A stretch of DNA of 35,955 bases from positions 1-35,955 of the forward strand of contig CAZHOL010000006.1 in assembly GCA_964534415.1 (NCBI GenBank), in the 5' to 3' direction. The notes beneath the pieces are model-generated. The model was not told where the DNA came from and searched no databases. It saw only the letters and a list, made by a program, of their open reading frames with translations. Within the stretch, counting starts at the first letter, position 1, and every line of letters begins with the position of its first letter. Source of the stretch: CAYLNC01 sp964534415 (GTDB taxonomy: Bacteria; Patescibacteriota; Minisyncoccia; Phycocordibacterales; JAACPR01). A program made the position numbers and the translations under genes. Below, one piece after another: positions 15,286 to 23,285 of this stretch.

Positions 15286-17070
15286 TTAGGAAATCTCTTC
15301 ACTTTTATGTTCTTTCACAAACTCATCCCAAGCACACTTAAAATCTGCATCATTTTCAATCAAGTAATCAAAAGACCCAACATTTTTGATTTTACCACTA
15401 TCTAATATCACTATACGATCAAAATATTTCAACAAATTCATCTTATGTATTGAGGCGATAATTGTCGCCTGCTTGAAATTCTCAAAAATATTTTTGTAGA
15501 TTTTTACTTCATTAACAGAATCAACAGAGCTGGTTGACTCATCGAGCAAAATGATATTTTTTTCACTAGAAAATAGCAGCGCCCGAGTCAAAGCAAGTCT
15601 CTGTTTTTGACCGCCAGATAAATTAACACCCTTCTCATTCACAACTGAATCAATTTTTCTTGGTAGGTTTTCTATAACATCACTGAACATCGCCGCGTCA
15701 GAAGCTTTCTTAATTTCATCATCATCAAAATCCAAAAGCAAAGTGATATTCTCTTTGATACTTGCCGAAAATACCTCTGGTTCCTGCGGAACGAGAGTAG
15801 ATCGCAGATCTAGATCAACAAAGTTTGTTTCAAAATATTGTCCTCCATCTACAGAAACCGAAGCCTTGGCACTATCATACATTCCGTGAATAATTTTTAG
15901 CAAGGTCGATTTACCAGATCCACTCTCTCCAACTACTGCAACCTTCTCTCCTCTTTTAATGTTCAAGGAAAAATCAGACAGATCCAACTTATTTTGGGCT
16001 GAACTATATGTAAAGTTCAAGTTTTTAATTGAAATGTCGCTCCAATTTTCAAAACTCTTTCTGCGAATTTTACTTATTTTACTAAACTCTAATTCGACTG
16101 GTTCAATATTTTGCATTCTCGCTTTGTCGATAATCATCTCTTCATATACTCCGGCAAATGTATAGTAGACCTCGACTAAATTCTGAAGATACATATACAA
16201 AGTTGAGATTGTTCCGGCCTGAATTAACAAATTATGAGAGTTTTGAAACCAGACATAAAATGCAATTGGAACTACAACCAGACCAGTGAAAAACATTCCA
16301 CCAGTAAACCATTTTGTTTCCATCAAGATCTTATTCTTGCTAAATATCTTCAATGATGCCCAACTAGATTTCATGATACTACCTAAAATTGGCATGTGAA
16401 TACCAAGGACTTTAACAGTAGTAATGTTAGAGAGACTATCGAACACTTTTGCAGATGCACGATTTTCAAGTGTATTAATTTCTTTATATTGAGGCACCAA
16501 TCTTTTATCAAACTGAAAAATCACAGCGAACGCGGCGATTAGAATCACAAGCGACATAATTCCAACATAAACGTTGAAATACATGAGAACTGCAGTCGTT
16601 CCAATCGCACGAATCAAGACTTTGACCACATTAAAAGTATGACGAGAAAATCCAAATATGGCTTCCGTAGATTTGTTAATTTTATCTATCGTGTCCCCCG
16701 AATCATGGTCTGTGTGCCACGAAAGAGGTAAAGAGAGCACGCCGTTGTATAGATATTTTTTATAATTTCTATCGATCTTGAATGCTGTGATATTCTCTAA
16801 AATTCGTGATGGTCCGTGAAAAACCCATCCCAGTAAATCAATTAGGAACAAGGCGCCGAGCAAAACGAATAAATAACTAACATTGCTCAAACCACCGACC
16901 TGAACTTGATTAATTATCATTCCAAAAACAATTGGTGGCAGCAGCCAAACTAATTGTCCAATTGCAGATAAAATCCAAAATAAAACAACAGTTTTTCTAT
17001 GTTCGCCTGCGAATTTCCACATTTTCCTGAAGAGGAAAATTGTTGGCTCTTTCTTTATAATTGAAAACAT
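15286..17070 (-). CDS. ABC transporter, fused permease and ATPase (exporter type)
   Basis: A 594-residue half-transporter. Residues 1-330 contain six transmembrane helices of the type I exporter fold, and 350-585 form the nucleotide-binding domain with Walker A GESGSGKST (about 379), Q-loop LVPQEPEVF, signature LSGGQKQR (about 485), Walker B IILLDEST and the H-loop in ASIHK. It should work as a homodimer exporting a lipid, peptide or drug; the substrate cannot be inferred. A TAGAAT hexamer (17077-17082) ends 6 bp before the ATG, predicting a leaderless mRNA. The gene upstream (GH18-like) is on the same strand 72 bp away. Confidence 0.93.
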   Translation of the reverse strand: MFSIIKKEPTIFLFRKMWKFAGEHRKTVVLFWILSAIGQLVWLLPPIVFGMIINQVQVGGLSNVSYLFVLLGALFLIDLLGWVFHGPSRILENITAFKIDRNYKKYLYNGVLSLPLSWHTDHDSGDTIDKINKSTEAIFGFSRHTFNVVKVLIRAIGTTAVLMYFNVYVGIMSLVILIAAFAVIFQFDKRLVPQYKEINTLENRASAKVFDSLSNITTVKVLGIHMPILGSIMKSSWASLKIFSKNKILMETKWFTGGMFFTGLVVVPIAFYVWFQNSHNLLIQAGTISTLYMYLQNLVEVYYTFAGVYEEMIIDKARMQNIEPVELEFSKISKIRRKSFENWSDISIKNLNFTYSSAQNKLDLSDFSLNIKRGEKVAVVGESGSGKSTLLKIIHGMYDSAKASVSVDGGQYFETNFVDLDLRSTLVPQEPEVFSASIKENITLLLDFDDDEIKKASDAAMFSDVIENLPRKIDSVVNEKGVNLSGGQKQRLALTRALLFSSEKNIILLDESTSSVDSVNEVKIYKNIFENFKQATIIASIHKMNLLKYFDRIVILDSGKIKNVGSFDYLIENDADFKCAWDEFVKEHKSEEIS

Positions 17071-17142
17071 TAGAATATTCTAACATTTTTGCTTTTTTAA
17101 AGGTACTAACTCAAACAAGCACCCACGGTAATTATTCGTCAA

Positions 17143-18138
17143 TTACATCTCAGCAATCTGCGAACCGATTTCATTCCAAATCTTATTTGCTCCCTGCCCC
17201 AATGCCCAAACAGAATATCCACGCATATTATATTTTGAAATTATTTCCTGCTTCAAATTAAAACTTTCCTCATTATCACACCAGACAATTGTCTCCATTT
17301 TATCTTTAACATATTTAAAGTATTCGGCACCGAGAGCTTCATCAAAACCACGAGTCTTGCCCTTCTTGGCTTTCTTGTAATTCTTCTCCGCGATTTCGTA
17401 GGTCGCAGTACCAATCTTTTTGCCGTCCTGCCAAACGTAACAGTAGAAAGGAATGCCGAGCGAAAGTTTCTGAGCCGGTGCTTGTTTTGTGATGTATTTT
17501 AGAATTCTCTCAACGTATGGAATCGAAGCGACCGGCCCCTCAGTTTTTGGATCATCATAAGTCATTAGAGAAAGAAAATCTGAATTGGCTGCAAGTTTTT
17601 TGTAATCGTAGGCACTACTCCAATCTTGATTTTTAGAATTGCGCTCATAGTCGCGGTCTCGCACAATAACCGCAACACTAAATTGCAATCCATTCTCTTT
17701 CATCTTTTTATAAGTCTTTGCAACGAAATCAGAATACATGTCCCGATCTAGATGATTTATATTTTCAAAATCAAATTGCCAACCGACGTATTTCTGTCTC
17801 TTGGCTTCCTTTATCATGAAATCAATAATTTTATCCTGCGCACTCGGTGTAATTAAAATCGTGGACATCAGAACTTTATCAAATTTATCCTGAACAATTA
17901 GAGGCATTGTTGGCACGGATTTTCTTTTTGCCTCAGTAATAATTTTTTTGTTCAGAGGTTTTGATATGGACAAATCCTGCTCGACCTCGTAAATTTGCGG
18001 TGCAACAATGTCGATGTGCTCGTAATTTTTTTTAAAGTCATTCAACCCGTTCTTGTTGTTGAAGAAATAAAAAATTCCTTCTGCAGATACTGATGAAAAC
18101 GGCAAAAGCAAAAGCGCGACAATCAAGATTTTGTTCAT
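17143..18138 (-). CDS. Secreted glycoside hydrolase family 18-like protein
   Basis: A 331-residue exported protein with a clear signal peptide (MNKILIVALLLLPFSSVSA, cut near residue 19). The core resembles GH18 TIM barrels of the YaaH type: FYFFNN, HIDIVAPQIYEV, the catalytic motif VGWQFDFENI with the likely acid Glu125, FLSLMTYDD and the late GYSVWALGQG strand. The canonical DxxDxDxE is reduced to FDFE, as in several YaaH-like members. Likely substrate is an N-acetylglucosamine polymer such as peptidoglycan, which would suit a small cell remodelling its own or a host wall; that is inference. TAGAAT ends 6 bp before the ATG. The RimB-like protease ends 9 bp upstream. Confidence 0.85.
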   Translation of the reverse strand: MNKILIVALLLLPFSSVSAEGIFYFFNNKNGLNDFKKNYEHIDIVAPQIYEVEQDLSISKPLNKKIITEAKRKSVPTMPLIVQDKFDKVLMSTILITPSAQDKIIDFMIKEAKRQKYVGWQFDFENINHLDRDMYSDFVAKTYKKMKENGLQFSVAVIVRDRDYERNSKNQDWSSAYDYKKLAANSDFLSLMTYDDPKTEGPVASIPYVERILKYITKQAPAQKLSLGIPFYCYVWQDGKKIGTATYEIAEKNYKKAKKGKTRGFDEALGAEYFKYVKDKMETIVWCDNEESFNLKQEIISKYNMRGYSVWALGQGANKIWNEIGSQIAEM

Positions 18139-18147
18139 GCACTCATT

Positions 18148-18564
18148 CTAAACTTTTTTGGAAACATCCACAAGAAAATTTCCAGACAAGGAAGACCTAC
18201 CAATCAAAACCGGCTTGGACATACCAGCACGATTAGACAAATTCAAAATCATTTCTACTTCTCTACCTGCAATTACAACTTTTGTATCGATTTGATATCT
18301 TCTCTCTTTCGAAGTATTAGATCGGCGAACAATGCTTCTTCTAAAGTTGTGGGCTTCAAAAACTTTTCCATCAAATTGTGGATGGGTGGGATCAAGAAGT
18401 GTAAACCGCAATAGTTTTTTGCCGTCTGTTTCAACTTCGACAATGTGTGTGCAGTGAATTGCGGAATTAAAGGCTCCGGTGTCAATTTTGGCTTCAATTC
18501 CAAAAATACCGAACTCCGGCAAATCAATTTCCTCTATTCGACCAATTATAGTTTTCTCATTCAT
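18148..18564 (-). CDS. RimB/RloA-type retropepsin-like protease
   Basis: A 138-residue protein matching the Pfam family labelled Zn_protease (PF05618), now known to have a retropepsin-like fold. It has the hallmark AKIDTGAFNSAIHC, with the catalytic Asp in DTGA, then HNFRRSIVRRSNTSKERRYQ and VEMILNLSNRAGMSKPVLIGR. In other bacteria members cleave or trim glutamate tails added by RimK-type ligases, or are named as ATP-dependent zinc proteases. No RimK gene lies nearby. A TAGGCT hexamer 6 bp before the ATG may be a weak -10 box. The GH18-like gene follows after 9 bp and also has its own -10. Confidence 0.85.
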   Translation of the reverse strand: MNEKTIIGRIEEIDLPEFGIFGIEAKIDTGAFNSAIHCTHIVEVETDGKKLLRFTLLDPTHPQFDGKVFEAHNFRRSIVRRSNTSKERRYQIDTKVVIAGREVEMILNLSNRAGMSKPVLIGRSSLSGNFLVDVSKKV

Positions 18565-18591
18565 ATTAAAAGCCTAACACAATTTAACAAT

Positions 18592-18641
18592 TAAAAAAGG
18601 CCCGGGGTCGCATGTTCATCACATACAACACCCGGACCCTT
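18592..18641 (-). terminator. GC-rich intrinsic terminator of the foreign-looking gene pair
   Basis: On the minus strand AAGGGTCCGGGT (18641-18630) pairs imperfectly (nine of twelve positions, one a G-U) with ACCCCGGGCCTT (18608-18597), followed by TTTT. The loop is long (21 nt). It follows the 348-residue gene, and its composition matches that gene rather than the AT-rich surroundings. Confidence 0.7.
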
Positions 18642-18654
18642 GGGGCCGAGGGGA

Positions 18655-19701
18655 TTAGCCCTTGACCGGCTCGACATCCCACCACCACTGATACTGAATC
18701 GAATCGAGGTTGGGCCAATCGAACCAGATTTCCCACAGTCCCGCCGACGGCAGATTCACCACCGAATAGAAGTTACTCACCGTCAGTGAGAGCTCCTCTC
18801 CGGTGTTGAGGTTCTTGGCGTACAGGGTCTTCGGGATTTCACCCGAGGTTGTCTGTGCCACCATGAAAAACTGCCGTGCGCTATCCGCCTGAAGTCGAAC
18901 AACGGGAGGAATCCCGCCGTTCTCCTTGGATTCAGGTTGGACCTGCAGAATGTCGGTGTACAGCAGACTCCAACCGAAGTCATAAACACCTTCAATGTTT
19001 GCATCCACATACGGAATCACGAACACATCAGGAATCACAGCCTCGCCCTCACCACGACGAAGCGGAGCAACAATTGTCTTGTAAACTCCGTCCTTCTCCG
19101 TAGTAACAGCGATTTCTCCGTTGACACCAGTGTACTGGGTCTCGAAGGAAATCTCGCCGTCCGCAACTTCTAGCCATTTCGTCTCGCGAAGGTTCCCTTT
19201 CTCATCGCGGATCAGCACTTTCGCACTGACCACGTCGTCAAGATAAATCGGAATCCTCCACGCCAGTCCGAGTTTGTACCCGAGCATGGATGCCGGAACC
19301 TGCCAACCACCCTTGCCGAGCTCGAGCTTCCCCGAGTTGGACGAGCCATAATAGAGGGCACGCCCTCGTATGTCATAGAGGCAAGTGAACAGATAAAATT
19401 CGTCCTCTGTTGGCCTGGCCAACGAGAACGTCATTTGTTGTCCGTTCAGCTCATCCAGGATTTCGAGCTTATTCACCCGATCCCGGACGCTCGCACTCAC
19501 GACTGTCTCGGTCGAACTCTCCGCAACAATCCCCGCCGAATTGATGGAGGTATAGCCTCCGTCGACGATCGACATGGTGTAGCGGTTGAGGTCGTCTTTG
19601 GACGACACCATCCACAGCGGGTTTTCCACCGTGGTCTGGCCGATGACGGAACGCGCGAGCGCCCACATCATCACGATCATCATTGCGGTCATGTTCTTCA
19701 T
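18655..19701 (-). CDS. GC-rich secreted protein of unknown function, probably horizontally acquired
   Basis: A 348-residue exported protein. The N-terminus (MKNMTAMMIVMMWALARSVIG) is a signal peptide likely cut before QTTVE. The mature part is beta-rich with repeated DG/NG turns, for example around FETQYTGVNGEIAVTT, and an aromatic C-terminus (SIQYQWWWDVEPVKG). I recognise no domain. Codon choice strongly favours G/C third positions (TTC, CTG, GTC, GAG), unlike every neighbour. It also has a textbook Shine-Dalgarno, AAAAGGAGACAAA before the ATG, which the operon genes here lack. Both facts point to transfer from a GC-richer bacterium. The 77-residue gene precedes it by 34 bp, so they form one transcript. 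Confidence 0.7.
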   Translation of the reverse strand: MKNMTAMMIVMMWALARSVIGQTTVENPLWMVSSKDDLNRYTMSIVDGGYTSINSAGIVAESSTETVVSASVRDRVNKLEILDELNGQQMTFSLARPTEDEFYLFTCLYDIRGRALYYGSSNSGKLELGKGGWQVPASMLGYKLGLAWRIPIYLDDVVSAKVLIRDEKGNLRETKWLEVADGEISFETQYTGVNGEIAVTTEKDGVYKTIVAPLRRGEGEAVIPDVFVIPYVDANIEGVYDFGWSLLYTDILQVQPESKENGGIPPVVRLQADSARQFFMVAQTTSGEIPKTLYAKNLNTGEELSLTVSNFYSVVNLPSAGLWEIWFDWPNLDSIQYQWWWDVEPVKG

Positions 19702-19735
19702 TTTGTCTCCTTTTGAAATGCCCTGTTGGGCTCTG

Positions 19736-19969
19736 TTAGAGTGAAATATTGGTCTTGAACGAAACCGTCGCCGGCTTATTTGTGTCGATCTGAAGCGGAA
19801 GCGGTGCCTCCGTCTCGTCGATCATCGGTGCGGGCACGGCACGGCTTTCGCCGAAACCATTTCCGCCACAACCCCGCTTCATCGCTTCTCGGCGACTCAG
19901 CAGAATTAGCAGTGCAGCGATAATTATCGCGCACGTCAGCCCGAAGGCCAAAGCTATTCTCTTGCTCAT
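19736..19969 (-). CDS. Small GC-rich membrane-anchored protein, partner of the 348-residue gene
   Basis: A 77-residue protein with one N-terminal membrane helix (about 4-24, IALAFGLTCAIIIAALLILL) followed by RREAMKRGCGGNG and a Pro/Thr-rich tail. No family is recognised. Codon usage is GC-rich like the next gene and unlike the rest of the window. The AAGGA 12 bp before the ATG may be a Shine-Dalgarno but is far away. A strong promoter at 20034-20061 leaves a leader of about 58 nt. It may anchor or escort the secreted 348-residue protein, judged only from co-transcription. Confidence 0.55.
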   Translation of the reverse strand: MSKRIALAFGLTCAIIIAALLILLSRREAMKRGCGGNGFGESRAVPAPMIDETEAPLPLQIDTNKPATVSFKTNISL

Positions 19970-20033
19970 ACAGTATTCTATCCTTGGTTGTGCCCCATTT
20001 CTGAGGCGGTTTGTTTTGAATGTGCTCCGCAGT

Positions 20034-20061
20034 ATCTTATCATAAATAGATAAAATGTCAA
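20034..20061 (-). promoter_or_regulatory. Strong promoter of the GC-rich gene pair
   Basis: On the minus strand TTGACA (20061-20056), 16 bp, TAAGAT (20039-20034). Both hexamers and the spacing are identical to those of the rpsS ribosomal operon promoter (32988-33015), so an otherwise foreign gene pair appears to be driven from a native-type strong promoter in AT-rich DNA. Confidence 0.75.
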
Positions 20062-20131
20062 TACCTGTAATTTAGTCACCCCGTCTTTTGTCCACCCCTC
20101 CCTAAACCAGCCAAAAACTTCAATAAAACCG

Positions 20132-20195
20132 TTGCAATTCCAAAGGAAACGTGGTACTATACACCGCAAGGTTGCTTTATTGGCAACATTTTTAA
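20132..20195 (+). promoter_or_regulatory. infC operon promoter and 5' hairpin leader
   Basis: TTGCAA (20132-20137), 17 bp, TACTAT (20155-20160). Transcription should start near 20167. The leader begins almost at once with GTTGC (20171-20175) pairing with GCAAC (20183-20187), then ATTTTTAAA. This is a short hairpin followed by a U-run, 15-20 bp before the start codon region. It could be an attenuator or a binding site for a product of the operon; the rpsS operon leader has the same design. Confidence 0.65.
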
Positions 20196-20210
20196 ATTAT
20201 TATAGAAACT

Positions 20211-20747
20211 TTGATAAACAACAAATTCACAAGCAGAAACAACAGCCGAGCCAGAGTCAATGATATGATTCGAGCCAAGGAATTGCGCGTAATCGGCGCA
20301 CAGGGGGAAAATCTAGGGATAATGACACTCGAAGCCGCTTTAGCCGCCGCCAAGGCCGCCGGAACGGACCTCGTCGAGATATCAGCCGCCTCAGTCCCCC
20401 CTATTGCAAAAATCACCGATTATGGTAAATTTCTTTACGAACAAAAGAAGAAGCAAAAGGTGGCTAAATCAAAGGTTCATAACGTTGAAGTCAAGAACAT
20501 TCAAATCAAGGTCGGTACAGATGAGAACGATCTAGGAATCAAAGCCAAAAAATCATCAGAATGGTTAGCAGAGGGTCACAGATTGAAAATCGACCTTTTC
20601 CTACCAGGAAGAACGAAATACATGGAGAAAGACTTCCTAGAATCACGAATCGACAGATTCCTCAAGCTTCTAACTGTTGAATACAAAATCGCAGATCCAG
20701 CCAAGAAAAGTTTGAAAGGACTTACAATGATAATTGAGAAAAAATAA
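20211..20747 (+). CDS. infC: Translation initiation factor IF-3
   Basis: Binds the 30S subunit, discriminates start codons and prevents early 50S joining. The 178 residues show the N-terminal domain (RVNDMIRAKELRVIGAQGEN, DLVEISAASVPPIAKITDYGKFLYEQ), a Lys-rich linker and the C-terminal domain (KNIQIKVGTDENDLGIKAKK). The start is a TTG at 20211, an uncommon start codon; in Escherichia coli infC also uses a rare start (AUU) for self-regulation, so this may be similar. No Shine-Dalgarno is visible. The rpmI ATG follows the stop after 1 bp, in the usual infC-rpmI-rplT order. Confidence 0.96.
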   Translation: MINNKFTSRNNSRARVNDMIRAKELRVIGAQGENLGIMTLEAALAAAKAAGTDLVEISAASVPPIAKITDYGKFLYEQKKKQKVAKSKVHNVEVKNIQIKVGTDENDLGIKAKKSSEWLAEGHRLKIDLFLPGRTKYMEKDFLESRIDRFLKLLTVEYKIADPAKKSLKGLTMIIEKK

Positions 20748-20748
20748 G

Positions 20749-20940
20749 ATGAGAAACAAAACAAACAAATCATTCAGCAAGAGATTGAAAGTCACCAAAG
20801 GTGGCAAAATACTTTCCCGAAAACCAGGACAGTGTCATTTCAATGCAAAAGAAAGTGGACGAAGCCAGCTCGGAAAGAAAAAAATGCAAACTTTGAATCT
20901 TTCTAATGTCGACAAAAACAGATTCTTAACAAATATTTAA
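20749..20940 (+). CDS. rpmI: 50S ribosomal protein bL35
   Basis: A 63-residue basic protein with the bL35 pattern MRNKTNKSFSKRLKVTKGGK and a Lys-rich C-terminal half. The ATG at 20749 is chosen over an in-frame TTG at 20734 because it gives the family N-terminus and lies 1 bp after the infC stop. It is the middle gene of infC-rpmI-rplT; translation is probably coupled to infC since no Shine-Dalgarno is present. Confidence 0.93.
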   Translation: MRNKTNKSFSKRLKVTKGGKILSRKPGQCHFNAKESGRSQLGKKKMQTLNLSNVDKNRFLTNI

Positions 20941-20950
20941 TTTTAATAAC

Positions 20951-21295
20951 ATGTCACGAGTAAAAAGAGGCGTTATTGCCAACAAAAAGAGAAAAGGAGT
21001 TCTAGCGATGACCAAGGGTTATCGTTTTGGACGAAGCAAAAAAGAGGCCCTCGCAAAAGAGGCAATTCGACACGCAGGTAGCTATGCCTTCCGAGATCGA
21101 CGCGACAAGAAAAGCACTTTCCGAAATCTTTGGAACCTTAAAATCAACGCAGCTGCACGCCCATTGAACATTAGCTATAGCAAATTGATTGGTGCTCTTA
21201 AAAAGAAAGGTGTCATTATCGACAGAAAGATTCTCGCTCAACTAGCTGAATTCGAGCCAGAAACATTCGCAAAATTAGTAGCTGAAGTAAAATAG
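20951..21295 (+). CDS. rplT: 50S ribosomal protein bL20
   Basis: A 114-residue early-assembly protein of the large subunit. It has the typical MSRVKRGVIANKKRK start, the helical GYRFGRSKKEALAKEAIRHA and the globular C-terminal domain with FRNLWNLKINAAARPLNISY. In other bacteria bL20 represses its own operon by binding the leader mRNA. It is last in the infC operon, 10 bp after rpmI, and is followed by a strong terminator. Confidence 0.96.
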   Translation: MSRVKRGVIANKKRKGVLAMTKGYRFGRSKKEALAKEAIRHAGSYAFRDRRDKKSTFRNLWNLKINAAARPLNISYSKLIGALKKKGVIIDRKILAQLAEFEPETFAKLVAEVK

Positions 21296-21305
21296 TTTCT
21301 CATCG

Positions 21306-21331
21306 AAAAACCGCCATCTCGGCGGTTTTTT
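21306..21331. terminator. Intrinsic terminator of infC-rpmI-rplT
   Basis: AAAAACCGCC-atctc-GGCGGTTTTTT, with runs on both strands, between the convergent rplT and the MBL/beta-CASP gene. Confidence 0.9.
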
Positions 21332-21332
21332 G

Positions 21333-22706
21333 TTACTTCAACTCAACAGTCTCTCCCTCCGTTGGATGCACTGCATCAACTCCCCATTCATCTCTCAATC
21401 TCTGTGCCAAAAACATTGCGGTTTGCGGTTCACCCATTACACAAAATACTTTCTTTACGGTATCTGCTGTATGTCCGACAAATTCGACCAAATGATCTGA
21501 ATCCATATGCGAAGAATATCCGTTGATAACCTCTACCTCCGCCTTTACATACACTGTTTCTCCATTAATACGAACGGAGCGACTCTTTTCAAGAATTTGC
21601 CTACCGAGCGAACCGGCAACTTGAAACCCAATAAACAAAATTCCGTTTTTTGGATCCGCCAAATATCTTCTCTCGTGTTCCATTATTCTACCTCCAGTAG
21701 ACATTCCTGCACCAGCCAAAATAATTTTTGGTCCTTCAATGTTGTGAATTCTCTCTGAATCTTTCGCATCACTAGTCATGTAAAGTTTTGGGAAGTCAAA
21801 AATCTGATCCCCTGACAATATTCGGGCTTGCACTTTTTCATTAAATGCAGAGAATTGCTGCGCGTATATTTCCGTCAATTTAATACCCAGGGGCGAATCA
21901 AGAAATACGGGAACCGATTTAATCTGTTCCTCTTCAATCATCTCATTCATCTCATGCAAAATTACCTGAGTTTTTTCTAATGAAAAAACCGGAATGAGTA
22001 ACGTTCCCTTTCTCTCAATAATCCTCTGAATAAAATTTTTCAATTTTACTTTTCTGTTTTCCTTGTCTTCATGATTTCTGTTTCCGTATACGCTTTCCAT
22101 AACCAAATAATCGACACCTTCAGGAAATTCGGCGTCGCGAATTAATGGTGTTGGAGAATTTCCCAAATCCCCCGTGAATGCGATCTTTTTATTTTCTGGC
22201 ACATATGTAATCTGAATTATCGCAGAACCCAAAATATGCCCCGCATCTTTTAGATATATTTTAAAGTCGGCGTTTAAATCGAATTCAGTGTGATATTCAA
22301 TAGTCTTCCACATCGATATAGCCTTGTCTGCGTCCGCCTGAATATAATTCGGCTCCATATCATGTTCCTTTGCCTCTCTCTCATTAATTTTTACAGAGTC
22401 TTCAAACATCACCTTGGAAATTTCCAATGTGTTTGGAGTTGAAAAAATCTGTCCACGAAAGCCGTCTTTGACCAGCTTCGGAATTCTCCCAATATGATCA
22501 GCATGTGCGTGAGTGACAAAAAGATAATCAATCTCTGCTGGATTATACGGGAATGGAGCACGATTCGGATCATCTTTACCCTTCTCAGCAGAACCCTGTT
22601 CTAATCCACAATCGACGAGAATTTTTATTTTACCGTCAGTTAGCAGGAAGTTTGCCCCAGTCACAGAACCAACACCTCCACAAAATTTTAATTTTAAATT
22701 ACTCAT
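21333..22706 (-). CDS. MBL-fold beta-CASP RNA-processing-type hydrolase
   Basis: A 457-residue metallo-beta-lactamase-fold protein of the CPSF/RNA-specificity group. It shows VTHAHADHIGR (metal motif 2, about residues 63-73), GHILGSA (motif 3), FTGDLG (motif 4), the beta-CASP insertion with LLIPVFSLEKTQ, then IILAGAGMSTGGRIMEH and a C-terminal GYSSHMDSD motif typical of RMMBL domains. It should be a zinc-dependent endo- or exoribonuclease in RNA maturation or decay. It overlaps the upstream membrane protein by 8 bp (ATGAGTAA), so the two are translationally coupled. Confidence 0.9.
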   Translation of the reverse strand: MSNLKLKFCGGVGSVTGANFLLTDGKIKILVDCGLEQGSAEKGKDDPNRAPFPYNPAEIDYLFVTHAHADHIGRIPKLVKDGFRGQIFSTPNTLEISKVMFEDSVKINEREAKEHDMEPNYIQADADKAISMWKTIEYHTEFDLNADFKIYLKDAGHILGSAIIQITYVPENKKIAFTGDLGNSPTPLIRDAEFPEGVDYLVMESVYGNRNHEDKENRKVKLKNFIQRIIERKGTLLIPVFSLEKTQVILHEMNEMIEEEQIKSVPVFLDSPLGIKLTEIYAQQFSAFNEKVQARILSGDQIFDFPKLYMTSDAKDSERIHNIEGPKIILAGAGMSTGGRIMEHERRYLADPKNGILFIGFQVAGSLGRQILEKSRSVRINGETVYVKAEVEVINGYSSHMDSDHLVEFVGHTADTVKKVFCVMGEPQTAMFLAQRLRDEWGVDAVHPTEGETVELK

Positions 22707-23109
22707 TTATTTTTCCTTTACCATAATAAAATGCAGAGAAAGCACCGATCGTATCCATAATAACATCCAGAATTGTGTCTGCCCTATCTTCAAACAAATC
22801 AGTTAGACCGTAAAACAACTCCCACAACTCCCAAGCCAATCCAACAATCAAAACTGAAGCGACCGTAATGAATAGCAACATCTGCCATTCGCGAATATTT
22901 TTTGTGAAGTTGATCCAGCCAGATGTAAAAAATACAAACATTGCCAGAATTCCAATTAAAAAACCGCCGAGAAAGTGCATCGGAATATCATACCATTCAA
23001 TCGCCCAATACAGAGAATATACGAGCGCCATTTTATGCAAAAGAGCAACTAGTAGCGCAACAACAAAGACCTCAACAATTAATTTTTTCATCATAACCTC
23101 TCTTAACAT
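22699..23109 (-). CDS. Four-helix membrane protein, DUF2238/VanZ-like
   Basis: A 136-residue membrane protein with hydrophobic helices at about 9-30, 44-60, 75-95 and near the C-terminus. Motifs YDIPMHFLGGFLIG, AWELWEL and DVIMDTIGA contain the conserved polar residues seen in small bacterial membrane families of the DUF2238/VanZ type; the exact family is uncertain. The ATG at 23109 is preferred over the MMKKL start six codons in, because TATAAT (23116-23121) ends exactly 6 bp before it, which predicts a leaderless mRNA. It is coupled by overlap to the MBL/beta-CASP gene. The terminator of the structured RNA lies just upstream. Confidence 0.65.
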   Translation of the reverse strand: MLREVMMKKLIVEVFVVALLVALLHKMALVYSLYWAIEWYDIPMHFLGGFLIGILAMFVFFTSGWINFTKNIREWQMLLFITVASVLIVGLAWELWELFYGLTDLFEDRADTILDVIMDTIGAFSAFYYGKGKINE

Positions 23110-23130
23110 AGAAACATTATACCAAAATAT

Positions 23131-23280
23131 AAAAAACCCACGAGGAATTGTGGGTTTTTTAATGGGAGGGATGAATATACCTAGTTTGAAACTAGGTGGG
23201 TACCCGCAAGTTTATGCCAAGGCACAAACTGATTTAGGGCGACCCTGAAATTTTATATCTAGAAATATTCATCCACCCAG
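23131..23280 (-). ncRNA. Structured non-coding RNA of about 150 nt, family unknown
   Basis: Minus-strand transcript expected from near 23280. A closing stem pairs 23279-23265 (CCCA complement plus ten bp) with 23178-23163 (GGATGAATAT plus TGGG arms). Inside, four hairpins are packed end to end: 23251-23232 (8 bp, one bulge), 23230-23209 (AGTTT/AAACT plus TGCC/GGCA), 23205-23198 (palindrome GGGTACCC) and 23197-23179 (ACCTAGTTT/AAACTAGGT). An intrinsic terminator (AAAAAACCCAC...GTGGGTTTTTT, 23160-23131) ends it. The next gene has its own -10 box after the terminator, so this is more likely an independent RNA than a riboswitch. It does not match tmRNA, SRP, RNase P or 6S motifs I know. Confidence 0.65.
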
Positions 23281-23285
23281 AGACA

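Noticed and set aside
18783..19716. Several long overlapping frames on both strands in the GC-rich region
   Set aside because: GC-rich DNA lacks stop codons by chance. Only the 348-residue frame has a signal peptide, a Shine-Dalgarno and a terminator.
23163..23279. Inverted-repeat element (MITE) rather than RNA
   Set aside because: The ends form an inverted repeat, but I see no target-site duplication, and the flanking promoter and terminator on the same strand fit an RNA better. It remains possible.
23131..23280. Riboswitch for the downstream membrane protein gene
   Set aside because: The downstream ATG has its own TATAAT box 6 bp away, after the terminator, so the gene does not depend on read-through.
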